A DNA stretch of 64,000 bases from Butyrivibrio sp. WCD3002. GTDB taxonomy: Bacteria; Bacillota; Clostridia; Lachnospirales; Lachnospiraceae. The stretch covers positions 620,001 through 684,000 of the forward strand of contig NZ_AUJO01000001.1 in assembly GCF_000424265.1 (NCBI RefSeq), given 5' to 3'. Below are positions 46,880-55,494 of this stretch, in pieces. The notes below the pieces were generated by a model that saw only the letters and a program-made list of their open reading frames with translations, was not told the DNA's origin and ran no database searches. The position numbers and the translations under genes were made by a program. Numbering within the stretch: the stretch's first letter is position 1; each line of letters opens with the position of its first letter.

Positions 46880-47383
46880 TCAATCTCTGGTTATAGAAAG
46901 GGCCTCCAAAACTTTTTCCTGTTTATCTTCCATTACCTTTGCTTCATCCTCCTCCATGTGGTCGTAGCCACATAAATGAAGCATGGAATGAGCCACAAGG
47001 AAAGCAAACTCTCTCTTTTCGCTGTGTCCAAACTCAGCAGCCTGCTCCCTTACTCTGTTTTCATTGATAACAATATCTCCAAGTACTATAAGTCCACTGT
47101 CCGGGTCAGTAATATCCACTGCCTGCTCCCCAAGAGCAGCTTCAAAGTCCCCGGGCTTCTCATAGCTTATATTGGGAAAAGAAAGAACATCCGTGGGAGA
47201 ATCTATCCCGCGGAAATCCCTGTTCATTTCTCTTATTCCTTCATCATCTGTAATCAAAAGGCTCAACTGTACATCAAAAGGACAGTTTTCCTTTTCAAGT
47301 GCCATCTCAGCCACTGCCTTCGCCACTTCTTCAATATCAAAATCAAACTTTGCCTCTGTTTCATTTTCAACGAAGAAAATCAT
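46880..47383 (-). CDS. ybeY: endoribonuclease YbeY (rRNA maturation factor)
   Basis: A metal-dependent single-strand RNase for 16S rRNA 3'-end processing and ribosome quality control. The 167-residue protein has the metal motif HSMLHLCGYDH. Earlier motifs are MNRDFRGIDSPTDVLSFP and LGDIVI. The ATG has AGGAG ten bases upstream, and the gene overlaps the PgpH-like gene by 17 bases. The order phoH, HD protein, ybeY is the usual clostridial one. Confidence 0.95.
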   Translation of the reverse strand: MIFFVENETEAKFDFDIEEVAKAVAEMALEKENCPFDVQLSLLITDDEGIREMNRDFRGIDSPTDVLSFPNISYEKPGDFEAALGEQAVDITDPDSGLIVLGDIVINENRVREQAAEFGHSEKREFAFLVAHSMLHLCGYDHMEEDEAKVMEDKQEKVLEALSITRD

Positions 47384-48626
47384 AATATAGCTTCTCCTTT
47401 TTCATAAGAGCCTTCATGTGGTCAAGCTCATAAAGAGAAATATTGTAATTATAGAGTTCTTTGTTCTCCATCTTATGAGCAAATACCTTTTCTATGAGTT
47501 CATCATAATTTATCTTTGCATTCTTGTCTTTACCGAAAAGATAAGTAATTGAAGCTATGACCGTCTCACTCATATATATAATTGCTGCTTCCTTGGAAAG
47601 CTGTTTGCTCCTGTCATTAACAATATATTCCTTAAGATACTCCATGGCCTCTTCGGGAAAATTATTCTCAATATAAAAATGCTTAACCTCATCCCAGGTC
47701 TTGGAGCCATCGATTACACCGATATTGTAATAATAGGACATTGTCTTAACTGCCCTTGCGTTCAGGTTAAGATCAAGAGCTATTCTCTCAGCCAGATAAG
47801 CGATATGAATAGCATTAAAATATGCATCCTTATCCGTTTCCTTAAGCTGAACAAGCAGCGGATATTCCGTATCATTGATATCCATGTATCTGTCATTACT
47901 CTTTCTGATGACATAGACGCCAAAGATATTTAAAAGCATCATCATCAAAATAAGTGATACAAGCAGATTAACGAAGGGAACAACCAGCATTGTGATGCTA
48001 AGGGTTCTGTTCTGGAACATGATATCGTAAGCTACGATAAGCACCATAAGCAGTGTCATGGTGATAAAAATAGGAAATACTATCTTTGTAGTCTCATTAA
48101 TATCCCTGAGAAGCGCAAGGATAAGTGCTCCCGCTATAAAGTAAATAAAGAATTCTTCGTATCCACCTTCTTTTTCCAAAAGAACCGAAAACATAACAAG
48201 GAATGATCCCGAAAAAAGTCCGATCTCATTTGTTGAAAACAGTCCAAGAAGAAGGTAAACAAACACATATGGCCAGGTTTCAACTGCTATCATCGGAAGG
48301 AACATGGACAAAATAAGTGAAATATAATAGGCAATTACAAATCTGTTGCGCTTTTGTCCGTTATCATATGAAAAGAGTCCTCTGGTGCTGGCATCTACAA
48401 GCATATAGATAAGTATTCCGCCACAGAGAAAGCCTGTAACACCGTTTCTGATGATGGCTTCTGCCTTAAGACCATACAGATAGGAAAATGCCGTCATCAT
48501 TATTCCTGTTACAAAAAATATCGATCCAAATATGAATTTTATCGGTCCCTCATTTATGTCAAATACAGCTTCTAAAACTTTATTATCTTTTGCTTCTTTA
48601 GTTTCTTTTGTTTCAATGTCTCTCAT
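47367..48626 (-). CDS. PgpH-like 7TM protein with a degenerate HD domain
   Basis: The 419-residue protein has about seven membrane helices (about 30-240) and a cytoplasmic domain homologous to the HD domain of PgpH/YqfF, the c-di-AMP phosphodiesterase. PgpH's metal ligands are replaced. The first His falls at Asn271 (AYFNAIHIAYLAE), the HD pair at Tyr300-Asn301 (YYYNIGV), and the late Asp at Glu354 (SKEAAIIYMSETV). The segment with the HHG motif is missing, as is the large extracellular domain of PgpH. It is five bases after phoH and overlaps ybeY, exactly PgpH's usual place. It cannot work as a normal HD hydrolase and may bind c-di-AMP or act as a sensor. Confidence 0.85.
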   Translation of the reverse strand: MRDIETKETKEAKDNKVLEAVFDINEGPIKFIFGSIFFVTGIMMTAFSYLYGLKAEAIIRNGVTGFLCGGILIYMLVDASTRGLFSYDNGQKRNRFVIAYYISLILSMFLPMIAVETWPYVFVYLLLGLFSTNEIGLFSGSFLVMFSVLLEKEGGYEEFFIYFIAGALILALLRDINETTKIVFPIFITMTLLMVLIVAYDIMFQNRTLSITMLVVPFVNLLVSLILMMMLLNIFGVYVIRKSNDRYMDINDTEYPLLVQLKETDKDAYFNAIHIAYLAERIALDLNLNARAVKTMSYYYNIGVIDGSKTWDEVKHFYIENNFPEEAMEYLKEYIVNDRSKQLSKEAAIIYMSETVIASITYLFGKDKNAKINYDELIEKVFAHKMENKELYNYNISLYELDHMKALMKKEKLYYDFLR

Positions 48627-48631
48627 AAGAA

Positions 48632-49660
48632 TTAATGTCTTTCCCGTTTCTTTATAGATGATACCCTGGACTCATTCTTTTTGCCCTTTTCAAAGTCCTC
48701 ATATGCCTTTACAATCTTCTGAACCAGAGGATGCCTTACAACATCTCGGCTGGTAAGATTGCAGAATGAAATATCATCTATCTTTTTCAGAACGGCAGAT
48801 GCTACGTCCAATCCGGACTTTGTATCGGAAGGAAGATCCTTCTGGGTAGCATCACCCGTAATAATCACCTTTGAGCCAAAACCTATTCTGGTCAAAAACA
48901 TTTTCATCTGAGCAGGAGTAGTGTTCTGTGCTTCATCAAGGATAATAAAAGCATTATCAAGAGTTCGCCCTCTCATATAAGCAAGAGGTGCAACCTCAAT
49001 AAGACCCTTTTCCATATTTTTAACAAAATTATCCGCACCCATTATCTGATAAAGCGCATCATACAAAGGGCGTAGATAAGGGTCTACCTTGCTCTGAAGA
49101 TCTCCCGGCAAAAATCCCAGCTTCTCTCCGGCTTCAATGGCAGGTCTTGTGAGGATTATCCTTTCGACCTCTCCCTTTTGGAACGCCGTAATAGCCATGG
49201 CCATACCAAGATAGGTTTTACCTGTTCCTGCAGGACCAAGTCCGAATACTATCATATTTTTTCTGATAGCATCCACGTATTTTTTCTGGCCAAGAGTCTT
49301 TGGCTTAATGGGCTTTCCACTGATAGTGTGACAAATGACGTCAGCATCGATCTGACTAAGTACGCTTCCCTGCTCATTCTCCTCTTCCTCAGAAGGATCC
49401 TCGGAGAGCTGAATAGCGTAATTCACACTCTGCTCTTCAATATCGTTATTGGAATCCGATAAGCCTGCAAGCTCCTTTATTATACCATAGGCTTTACTTA
49501 CATCCTTATCTGTTCCGATAATGTGAAGCTCACCGCTTCTATCTATAATTTCAACGCCAAGATTATCTTCTATTTTACGAATGTATTTATCATGCTGCCC
49601 GAAAATGCTCTGCATTTCATCAATACTAAGCAAAATCGTCTTTTCTGTAATTTTACTCAT
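48632..49660 (-). CDS. phoH: PhoH family P-loop ATPase
   Basis: The 342-residue protein has an N-terminal KH-like region and the PhoH ATPase domain. Walker A is GPAGTGKTYLG, Walker B lies in FIILDEAQNTTP, and VIITGDATQKDLP follows. The family is linked to RNA metabolism, with partners YbeY and ribosome assembly factors. The start overlaps rlmH by four bases (ATGA). The C-terminus is basic. Confidence 0.95.
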   Translation of the reverse strand: MSKITEKTILLSIDEMQSIFGQHDKYIRKIEDNLGVEIIDRSGELHIIGTDKDVSKAYGIIKELAGLSDSNNDIEEQSVNYAIQLSEDPSEEEENEQGSVLSQIDADVICHTISGKPIKPKTLGQKKYVDAIRKNMIVFGLGPAGTGKTYLGMAMAITAFQKGEVERIILTRPAIEAGEKLGFLPGDLQSKVDPYLRPLYDALYQIMGADNFVKNMEKGLIEVAPLAYMRGRTLDNAFIILDEAQNTTPAQMKMFLTRIGFGSKVIITGDATQKDLPSDTKSGLDVASAVLKKIDDISFCNLTSRDVVRHPLVQKIVKAYEDFEKGKKNESRVSSIKKRERH

Positions 49661-50139
49661 TTATGATATGGTTCTCCATTTATGATTCTGTATGATCTGT
49701 AGATCTGTTCAAGTAAAATAACTCTCATCATCTGATGAGGAAAGGTCATATCGGAAAAACTGATTTTCCCATTTGACGCTCTAAGTACTTCATCGGAAAG
49801 TCCCAGAGACCCTCCTATAATAAACTGAATTTTGCTATATCCGGAGGTTGCCTTTTCATCAAGTGCCTGTGACAACCCAACCGAAGAAAACTTCTTTCCA
49901 TCTATAGCAAGCGCATAAACAAAAGCCTTGGGATCAATGGCTTTTAAAAGCCTTTCGCCTTCCTTAGCCTTTATCTGGGCTTCAATAGCTTCCGGCGCAT
50001 TATCCGGGGTCTTCTCATCCTGAACCTCGATAATATTAAGCTTACAATATCTCCCAAGCCTTTTTGAATATTCGCTTATTGCGTCATTCCAATATTTTTC
50101 TTTAATTTTTCCTACACATAAAATATCAATGCTTATCAA
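49657..50139 (-). CDS. rlmH: 23S rRNA (pseudouridine-1915 N3) methyltransferase
   Basis: A SAM-dependent SPOUT methyltransferase that modifies helix 69 of 23S rRNA. The 160-residue protein has the RlmH length. It carries the knot motif FIIGGSLGLSDEVL and FPHQMMRVILLEQIYRS near the end. The start is a TTG with GGAG seven bases before it, overlapping the upstream stop by four bases (TTGA). It is part of the nfn-to-proA run. Confidence 0.95.
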   Translation of the reverse strand: MISIDILCVGKIKEKYWNDAISEYSKRLGRYCKLNIIEVQDEKTPDNAPEAIEAQIKAKEGERLLKAIDPKAFVYALAIDGKKFSSVGLSQALDEKATSGYSKIQFIIGGSLGLSDEVLRASNGKISFSDMTFPHQMMRVILLEQIYRSYRIINGEPYHK

Positions 50140-50624
50140 GTCTCATCTCCGTAAACCTGTGTATAATATTCATCAACAAAACTATCAAGCATATCCTCAT
50201 TCAGGTTCATATACTGTCTTCTGATGCGGCTTTTAATATACTCACATCTCTTAAAGTACATGGTACCTTCTCCGGAAAATACTGACTCTTCTTCATCTAC
50301 ACTGGCTATATCCTCTTCGATAACTTCTTTTGAAAGCTCGCTCTCACACCAGTCCTTGATCTGTCTGAGTACATTATCTTCCTCTTTTGCCTTCACACTG
50401 AAGATCTTATAGGTCCTGACAGACAAAATACCCATGACGAAAAAGAGCACAAACAGTGCTCCCATAACGCCACAGGATAAATATCTGTTAAACATGGGCA
50501 TATTCATAGGGTTCATCATAAAAAATATGATATCCCCTACGAATCCCAAACCACCTACTATTATCAGCATCCAGCCGGTTGAATGATTTTCTTTTGCCTT
50601 ATCACTGCTACTCTGATAAACCAT
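50136..50624 (-). CDS. small membrane protein, function unknown
   Basis: The 162-residue protein has two membrane helices (about 18-40 and 50-72) and an acidic cytoplasmic C-terminal domain of about 90 residues, with no family motif I recognise. Its ATG follows GAGGATACT, and its stop overlaps the TTG of rlmH. It sits between nfnB and rlmH, a position with no known function to transfer. Confidence 0.8.
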   Translation of the reverse strand: MVYQSSSDKAKENHSTGWMLIIVGGLGFVGDIIFFMMNPMNMPMFNRYLSCGVMGALFVLFFVMGILSVRTYKIFSVKAKEEDNVLRQIKDWCESELSKEVIEEDIASVDEEESVFSGEGTMYFKRCEYIKSRIRRQYMNLNEDMLDSFVDEYYTQVYGDET

Positions 50625-50634
50625 AGTATCCTCT

Positions 50635-52026
50635 TTATTTTGATGATAAGTATTCGTCTATGCCCTTTGCTGCAGCCTTACCTGCACCCATAGCAAGGAT
50701 AACCGTAGCGGCACCTGTAACGGCATCACCGCCGGCAAATACGCCTTCCTTGGAGGTCTGTCCATTGCTTTCTTCAGCAACGATGCACTTACGACGGTTA
50801 ATCTCAAGACCATCTGTTGTGCTTGAGATAAGAGGATTCGGGCTTGTACCAAGTGACATGATTACAGCGTCACACTCGATCTCAAACTCAGAACCTGCAA
50901 CCTCAACAGGACTTCTTCTTCCACTCTCATCAGGCTCACCAAGCTCCATGCGAATGCACTTGCAGCCCTTAACCCATCCGTTCTCATCCTCAAGGATTTC
51001 AACAGGATTGCAAAGAAGATCAAAAATAATTCCTTCCTGCTTTGCATGCTCAACCTCTTCCTTACGTGCAGGAAGCTCCTCCTCGCCACGTCTGTAAACG
51101 ATATGAACCTCAGAGCCAAGACGAAGAGCTGTTCTTGCAGCATCCATAGCAACGTTACCGCCACCTACAACTACGCACTTTTTAGGATGCATGATAGGTG
51201 TTGTGCTTTCACTTGAAAATGCCTTCATCAGGTTACTTCTTGTAAGGAACTCATTTGCTGAGAATACGCCAAGTGCCTGCTCGCCGGGAATATTCATAAA
51301 TCTGGGAAGTCCGGCACCTGAACCGATAAATACAGCCTCAAAGCCTTCATCCTTCATAAGAGAATCGATCGTTACGGACTTACCGATAACTACGTCCTTC
51401 TCGATCTTAACACCAAGAGATTTAACGTTCTCGATTTCCTTCTTAACTACTGCATCCTTGGGAAGACGGAACTCGGGAATACCATAAACAAGTACGCCGC
51501 CTGCCTCATGAAGTGCTTCGAAGATAGTTACATCATAACCGATTCTTGCAAGATCACCTGCACAGGTAAGACCTGCAGGGCCAGAACCGATAACTGCAAC
51601 CTTCTTGTTCTTTTTCTCTGTTGCGCCCTGGGGCTTAATTCCCATCTCTCTTGCTGTATCAGCAACGTATCTCTCGAGCTTACCGATTGAAACGGCTTCA
51701 CCCTTAATACCTCTTACGCACTTACCTTCACACTGGCTCTCCTGAGGACATACACGTCCGCAGACAGCAGGAAGTGCGCTTGACTCGCTGATAGTCTGAT
51801 ATGCCTTCTCTACATTGCCCTCTTTTAGCTCCATGATGAACTTGGGAATATTGATTGAAACAGGGCATCCCTTTACACACTGAGGATTAGGACAGTTAAG
51901 GCATCTTGTTGCCTCATCTTCTGCTTCCTCTTTATTATATCCAAGACAAACCTCTTCAAAATTAGTTGCACGAACCTTGGGATCCTGCTCGCGAACCGGA
52001 ATTCTCTTCCAAACATCTACTGCCAT
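50635..52026 (-). CDS. nfnB: NfnB-type NADPH/ferredoxin oxidoreductase large subunit (GltD-like)
   Basis: The FAD and iron-sulfur subunit of the electron-bifurcating NADH-dependent ferredoxin:NADP oxidoreductase. About 463 residues. The N-terminal cluster cysteines are in CLNCPNPQCVKGCPV and CGRVCPQESQCEGKC. FAD-binding GSGPAGLTCAGDLARIG and NADPH-site VVGGGNVAMDAARTA follow. The frame reaches a TTG at 52038, but the ATG at 52026 has GGAG six bases upstream. The neighbouring 52137 gene encodes the NfnA-like subunit, which fits Nfn better than the small subunit of glutamate synthase; no gltB is present. Confidence 0.9.
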   Translation of the reverse strand: MAVDVWKRIPVREQDPKVRATNFEEVCLGYNKEEAEDEATRCLNCPNPQCVKGCPVSINIPKFIMELKEGNVEKAYQTISESSALPAVCGRVCPQESQCEGKCVRGIKGEAVSIGKLERYVADTAREMGIKPQGATEKKNKKVAVIGSGPAGLTCAGDLARIGYDVTIFEALHEAGGVLVYGIPEFRLPKDAVVKKEIENVKSLGVKIEKDVVIGKSVTIDSLMKDEGFEAVFIGSGAGLPRFMNIPGEQALGVFSANEFLTRSNLMKAFSSESTTPIMHPKKCVVVGGGNVAMDAARTALRLGSEVHIVYRRGEEELPARKEEVEHAKQEGIIFDLLCNPVEILEDENGWVKGCKCIRMELGEPDESGRRSPVEVAGSEFEIECDAVIMSLGTSPNPLISSTTDGLEINRRKCIVAEESNGQTSKEGVFAGGDAVTGAATVILAMGAGKAAAKGIDEYLSSK

Positions 52027-52070
52027 CTTTATCTCCAATCTACAATTATCGAATACTAGTTACATAGGTA

Positions 52071-52122
52071 GTTACGATTCGAATTGCTCATCGTAACACG
52101 TTCGAACCGGGCTAAGAAGCCC
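52071..52122 (-). other. two hairpins between nfnA and nfnB
   Basis: GTTACGAT (52071-52078) pairs with ATCGTAAC (52090-52097), and GGGCT (52109-52113) pairs with AGCCC (52118-52122). Neither has a T-run. They lie in the 110-base gap of an operon and may set the ratio of the two subunits. Confidence 0.45.
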
Positions 52123-52136
52123 TTCATCAGGTTCTA

Positions 52137-53012
52137 TCAATCGCAGTTTCCGCAACCGCCATGGTGAGTATCACCTTCCTGCTCCTTAAGAGCAAGGCGG
52201 CCTTCTTCAGTTGCATACAGTTTCATACGCATCATAGCCTGGTCGAAATCAACCTTGTGTCCGTCGAACTCAGGTCCGTCTACACATGCAAATTTAACCT
52301 GACCATCGACAGTAAGTCTGCAGGCACCACACATACCGGTACCGTCAACCATGATAGTATTCATGCTGACAACAGTAGGAATCTCAAGCTCCTTTGTAAG
52401 CTTGCATACAAACTTCATCATGATCATGGGACCGATAGCTACGCAGTGATCATATCTCTTACCCTCATCATAGAGGTCCTGGAGACACTTTGTAACCATA
52501 CCGCTTCTGCCGTAAGATCCGTCATCAGTTGTAACATAAAGATTACATACGCTCTTAAAACGGTCTTCAAGGATAACCAGATCCTTGTTCTTTGCACCGA
52601 TGATAACGTCACAATCAACACCCTGCTCCTTAAGCCATTTAGCCTGAGGATAAACCGGTGCTGTACCTACACCACCTGCAATGAATACAATCTTCTTTTT
52701 CTTAAGCTCTTCGATATCTTCACTGCAAAGATCGGAAGCATTTCCAAGAGGACCAACAACGTCGGCAAGAGTATCTCCTGCCTTCTTGCGGCAAATCTTT
52801 CTTGATTCTGCTCCAAGTGCCTGTACAACTAGTTCGACAGTTCCTTTTTCCCTGTCGTAATCACAGATGGTAAGCGGAATGCGCTCTCCATCCTCTTCTG
52901 CGCGAACAATAAGAAACTGTCCGGGTAAACATGTGCCTGCTACGCGAGGTGCTTCAACGATAAGCTGATGGATATTCGCTGCAAGCTCATTTGCCTCTAA
53001 AATTTTGAACAT
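52137..53012 (-). CDS. nfnA: NfnA-type FAD/[2Fe-2S] subunit (dihydroorotate dehydrogenase K-like)
   Basis: The 291-residue protein binds FAD and NAD and carries a [2Fe-2S] site near the C-terminus in DGTGMCGACRLTV plus KFACVDGPEFDGHKVDF. It begins with IVEAPRVAGTCLPGQFL. With NfnB it bifurcates electrons between NADH, NADPH and ferredoxin, linking fermentation redox pools. A sulfide or dihydroorotate dehydrogenase electron-transfer subunit is the alternative, but the NfnB neighbour and absence of pyrD favour Nfn. AGGAGG precedes the ATG. Confidence 0.9.
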   Translation of the reverse strand: MFKILEANELAANIHQLIVEAPRVAGTCLPGQFLIVRAEEDGERIPLTICDYDREKGTVELVVQALGAESRKICRKKAGDTLADVVGPLGNASDLCSEDIEELKKKKIVFIAGGVGTAPVYPQAKWLKEQGVDCDVIIGAKNKDLVILEDRFKSVCNLYVTTDDGSYGRSGMVTKCLQDLYDEGKRYDHCVAIGPMIMMKFVCKLTKELEIPTVVSMNTIMVDGTGMCGACRLTVDGQVKFACVDGPEFDGHKVDFDQAMMRMKLYATEEGRLALKEQEGDTHHGGCGNCD

Positions 53013-53113
53013 TGTTCTCCTCCTGTATTTAAAATTCTTTTCAATACCTAATAAAAAATCATATATTATAGCCGTGATATTTTCAAGCTTTGACTCGTTA
53101 AAGTGTTAAATTA

Positions 53114-54568
53114 TTATCTGTTGGAAATCGTTATCAATGTGTACTTACCACTGGAGTCATATCCAAGTCTGTTTACCTTGCCGTCATGGGTGTTAACAGC
53201 ATACAACAATCCGGTATCCTTAGTGGTTCCGTCATTATCCATCAGAGTTTCCTTAAATACGTAATATTCTCCCGAGCCCTCGATCTCAATATCTCCGTCA
53301 TACATATATTCATAATGTCCGCCGCCTCTGACACTTCCGTTACCATCAAGAATAATATCAAGCTTAAGAAGTATCTGAATAATGCTGGCTCTTGCCTGAT
53401 CCACTGAAACAAGTCTTGAATATGTAAGATGATAGGTTCTCTCGACTATATCACTGTACTTACCATTTTCATCCACTGCAATAAACTTGTAGGTTGTAGT
53501 TCCAACAGGCATGTTTATGGGCGAAATATATGGTGTAGAATTCTCGTCCGGATCAGTACCGTCATTTGTATAGTAAATAGTACATCCGGGTTCACCGACA
53601 ACTGCAATCATTGTTGTCTGCGAATAATCACCACTCTCTTCAAGAACCTCCGGTGCAGCGGGTCCCGTATTTAACAGTGTATAAACCGCTGTTGCCACAT
53701 CACTTACAATGCCGTATTTATTAACAAATACCGCCCTGATTATGTATTCACCATCCTCTTCAAGCACAAGTGGTTCTTCATACATAATGCTTTCAGTGTC
53801 AGGGTTCTCTCCGTTTACCGTGTAATAAATTTCTCCCTGTGAATCCTTGCTCATGGTTATTTCCAGTGAGTTCTCATATTCACCCTCTTCCGGATAAATT
53901 ATAGGCATAGCTGATAAATACTCAGCATATTTAGACTTAAGACCTGCATCCTTAAAGCTGTTTACAAGTGAATTTATGGCTGCATAGTCCTTATTATCCA
54001 AATAATAGTCAATTATATAACCTACTGCGGTTGAAACAGTTTCCTTATCGTATAAATCCTCATTAACAAGCTCATAAAGCGTTTTTATTGAGGACTCTGT
54101 ATATCCTGCCTCTGTCTGATAGCCAAACAACTCAAAATAAAGCTCGGCCCTTTTTTCCAGGTCGTTCTCAGGCACTTCACTGATGGCCTTATTAATCATT
54201 TCTATGGCCTTATCATAATTACCGTTTACATAGTAGTCTTTTGCCTGTTCCTCACTGCTTTTTGCAGAATGAATTCCCTTAATCAGGATAAGACATACTA
54301 TCAGAGCAATTATGAAAATTGCAGCTCCCTTTATAATGGCCGGAAGCATGGCTTTCAGATTAATGCTGTGCTGATTTGACTTAATCAGGTGCAGTCTTTT
54401 CGTATCAAAGTCCGCGCTGTTAAGATTGTCGGCCATATCTGAAAGTGTTTCATCTATTTGATTTTCAACCTCTGGATCGAATTCCGGCACAAAACTTATC
54501 TCTTCACCGCAAACCTCACAATAAAGAAGTCCATCCGGAATTGTAGCTCCGCATTTAGGACATTTCAT
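53114..54568 (-). CDS. zinc-ribbon membrane protein with TPR and two CHB_HEX-like domains
   Basis: The 484-residue protein has an N-terminal zinc ribbon (Cys3, Cys6, Cys17, Cys20), one membrane helix (about 80-102) and TPR-like helical repeats (about 108-200). Two chitobiase/beta-hexosaminidase C-terminal-type domains (about 230-385) have patterns GEIYYTVNGENPD and CTIYYTNDGTDPD. The rest is a beta domain. The cytoplasmic ribbon and external beta domains suggest a membrane-anchored wall or surface factor; function is unknown. Its ATG follows the folD stop directly (TAAATG), so it is coupled to folD. Confidence 0.85.
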   Translation of the reverse strand: MKCPKCGATIPDGLLYCEVCGEEISFVPEFDPEVENQIDETLSDMADNLNSADFDTKRLHLIKSNQHSINLKAMLPAIIKGAAIFIIALIVCLILIKGIHSAKSSEEQAKDYYVNGNYDKAIEMINKAISEVPENDLEKRAELYFELFGYQTEAGYTESSIKTLYELVNEDLYDKETVSTAVGYIIDYYLDNKDYAAINSLVNSFKDAGLKSKYAEYLSAMPIIYPEEGEYENSLEITMSKDSQGEIYYTVNGENPDTESIMYEEPLVLEEDGEYIIRAVFVNKYGIVSDVATAVYTLLNTGPAAPEVLEESGDYSQTTMIAVVGEPGCTIYYTNDGTDPDENSTPYISPINMPVGTTTYKFIAVDENGKYSDIVERTYHLTYSRLVSVDQARASIIQILLKLDIILDGNGSVRGGGHYEYMYDGDIEIEGSGEYYVFKETLMDNDGTTKDTGLLYAVNTHDGKVNRLGYDSSGKYTLITISNR

Positions 54569-55435
54569 TTACAGCTCCGCTCCTGATAATCTTATTGCTG
54601 CTTCAAGGCAGTTATTCATCAGCATTGCAATTGTCATGGGACCGACTCCGCCGGGAACCGGTGTTATTGCACTGCACTTGTCGAATACATTGTCATAATC
54701 AACATCACCGAAGAGCTTTCCTGACTCAGGGTCTCTGTTGATACCAACATCAATAATTACAGCGCCGTCCTTTACATAGTCAGCCGTAATCATCTTTGCT
54801 TTGCCGATTGCTGCTATAAGTATATCAGCTCTCTTGCAAACCTCGGGAAGATCCTTTGTTCTGGAATGCGTAACCGTAACGGTTGCATTTTCCCTAAGCA
54901 TTAAAAGAGCCATAGGTTTACCAACGATATTGCTTCTGCCGACAATTACGCACTCCTTACCGGCAATTTCAATATTGCTTCTCTTAAGAAGCTGAATTAT
55001 TCCTGCAGGTGTGCAGGATACAAAGCCGGGCTCTCCAATGCACAGAGCGCCAACGCTCATTGGATGGAAACCGTCAACATCCTTGGAAGGACTTATTCTG
55101 TCAATTACGGTCTTTTCATCAATATGCTTCGGAAGTGGCATCTGAACAAGAATTCCGTGAACCTTATCATCTGCATTGAGCTTATCGATAAGTGAAAGAA
55201 GCTCCTCCTGGGTTGTTTCCTCCGGAAGCTCATAGGATAGGGATTCAAAGCCCACGTATTCACAGGCCCTTTTTTTATTTCTAACATATACTGCAGATGC
55301 AGGATCTGAGCCCACAAGTATTACGGCGAGGCATGCTTTTACGCCATACTTTTCATATAAAAGAGCTGTCTTTTCCTTAACCTCATCCTTGACCGCTGCA
55401 GATATTGCTTTTCCGTCAATTATCTTTGTTTCCAT
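54569..55435 (-). CDS. folD: bifunctional methylene-THF dehydrogenase / methenyl-THF cyclohydrolase
   Basis: Interconverts methylene-, methenyl- and 10-formyl-THF using NADP in the one-carbon pathway. The 288-residue protein shows the FolD motifs AVYVRNKKRACEYVG, HGILVQMPLPKH, and the NADP loop CVIVGRSNIVGKPMALLM with PGGVGPMTIAML near the end. It follows fhs in the same direction, a normal pairing, and is coupled to the next gene. The ATG has a distant GGAG. Confidence 0.97.
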   Translation of the reverse strand: METKIIDGKAISAAVKDEVKEKTALLYEKYGVKACLAVILVGSDPASAVYVRNKKRACEYVGFESLSYELPEETTQEELLSLIDKLNADDKVHGILVQMPLPKHIDEKTVIDRISPSKDVDGFHPMSVGALCIGEPGFVSCTPAGIIQLLKRSNIEIAGKECVIVGRSNIVGKPMALLMLRENATVTVTHSRTKDLPEVCKRADILIAAIGKAKMITADYVKDGAVIIDVGINRDPESGKLFGDVDYDNVFDKCSAITPVPGGVGPMTIAMLMNNCLEAAIRLSGAEL

Positions 55436-55494
55436 AGCTTTATGTCACTCCGTTCTTGTAATTTGTGCTTAGGTAAAATAGCTTACATGTGTTA

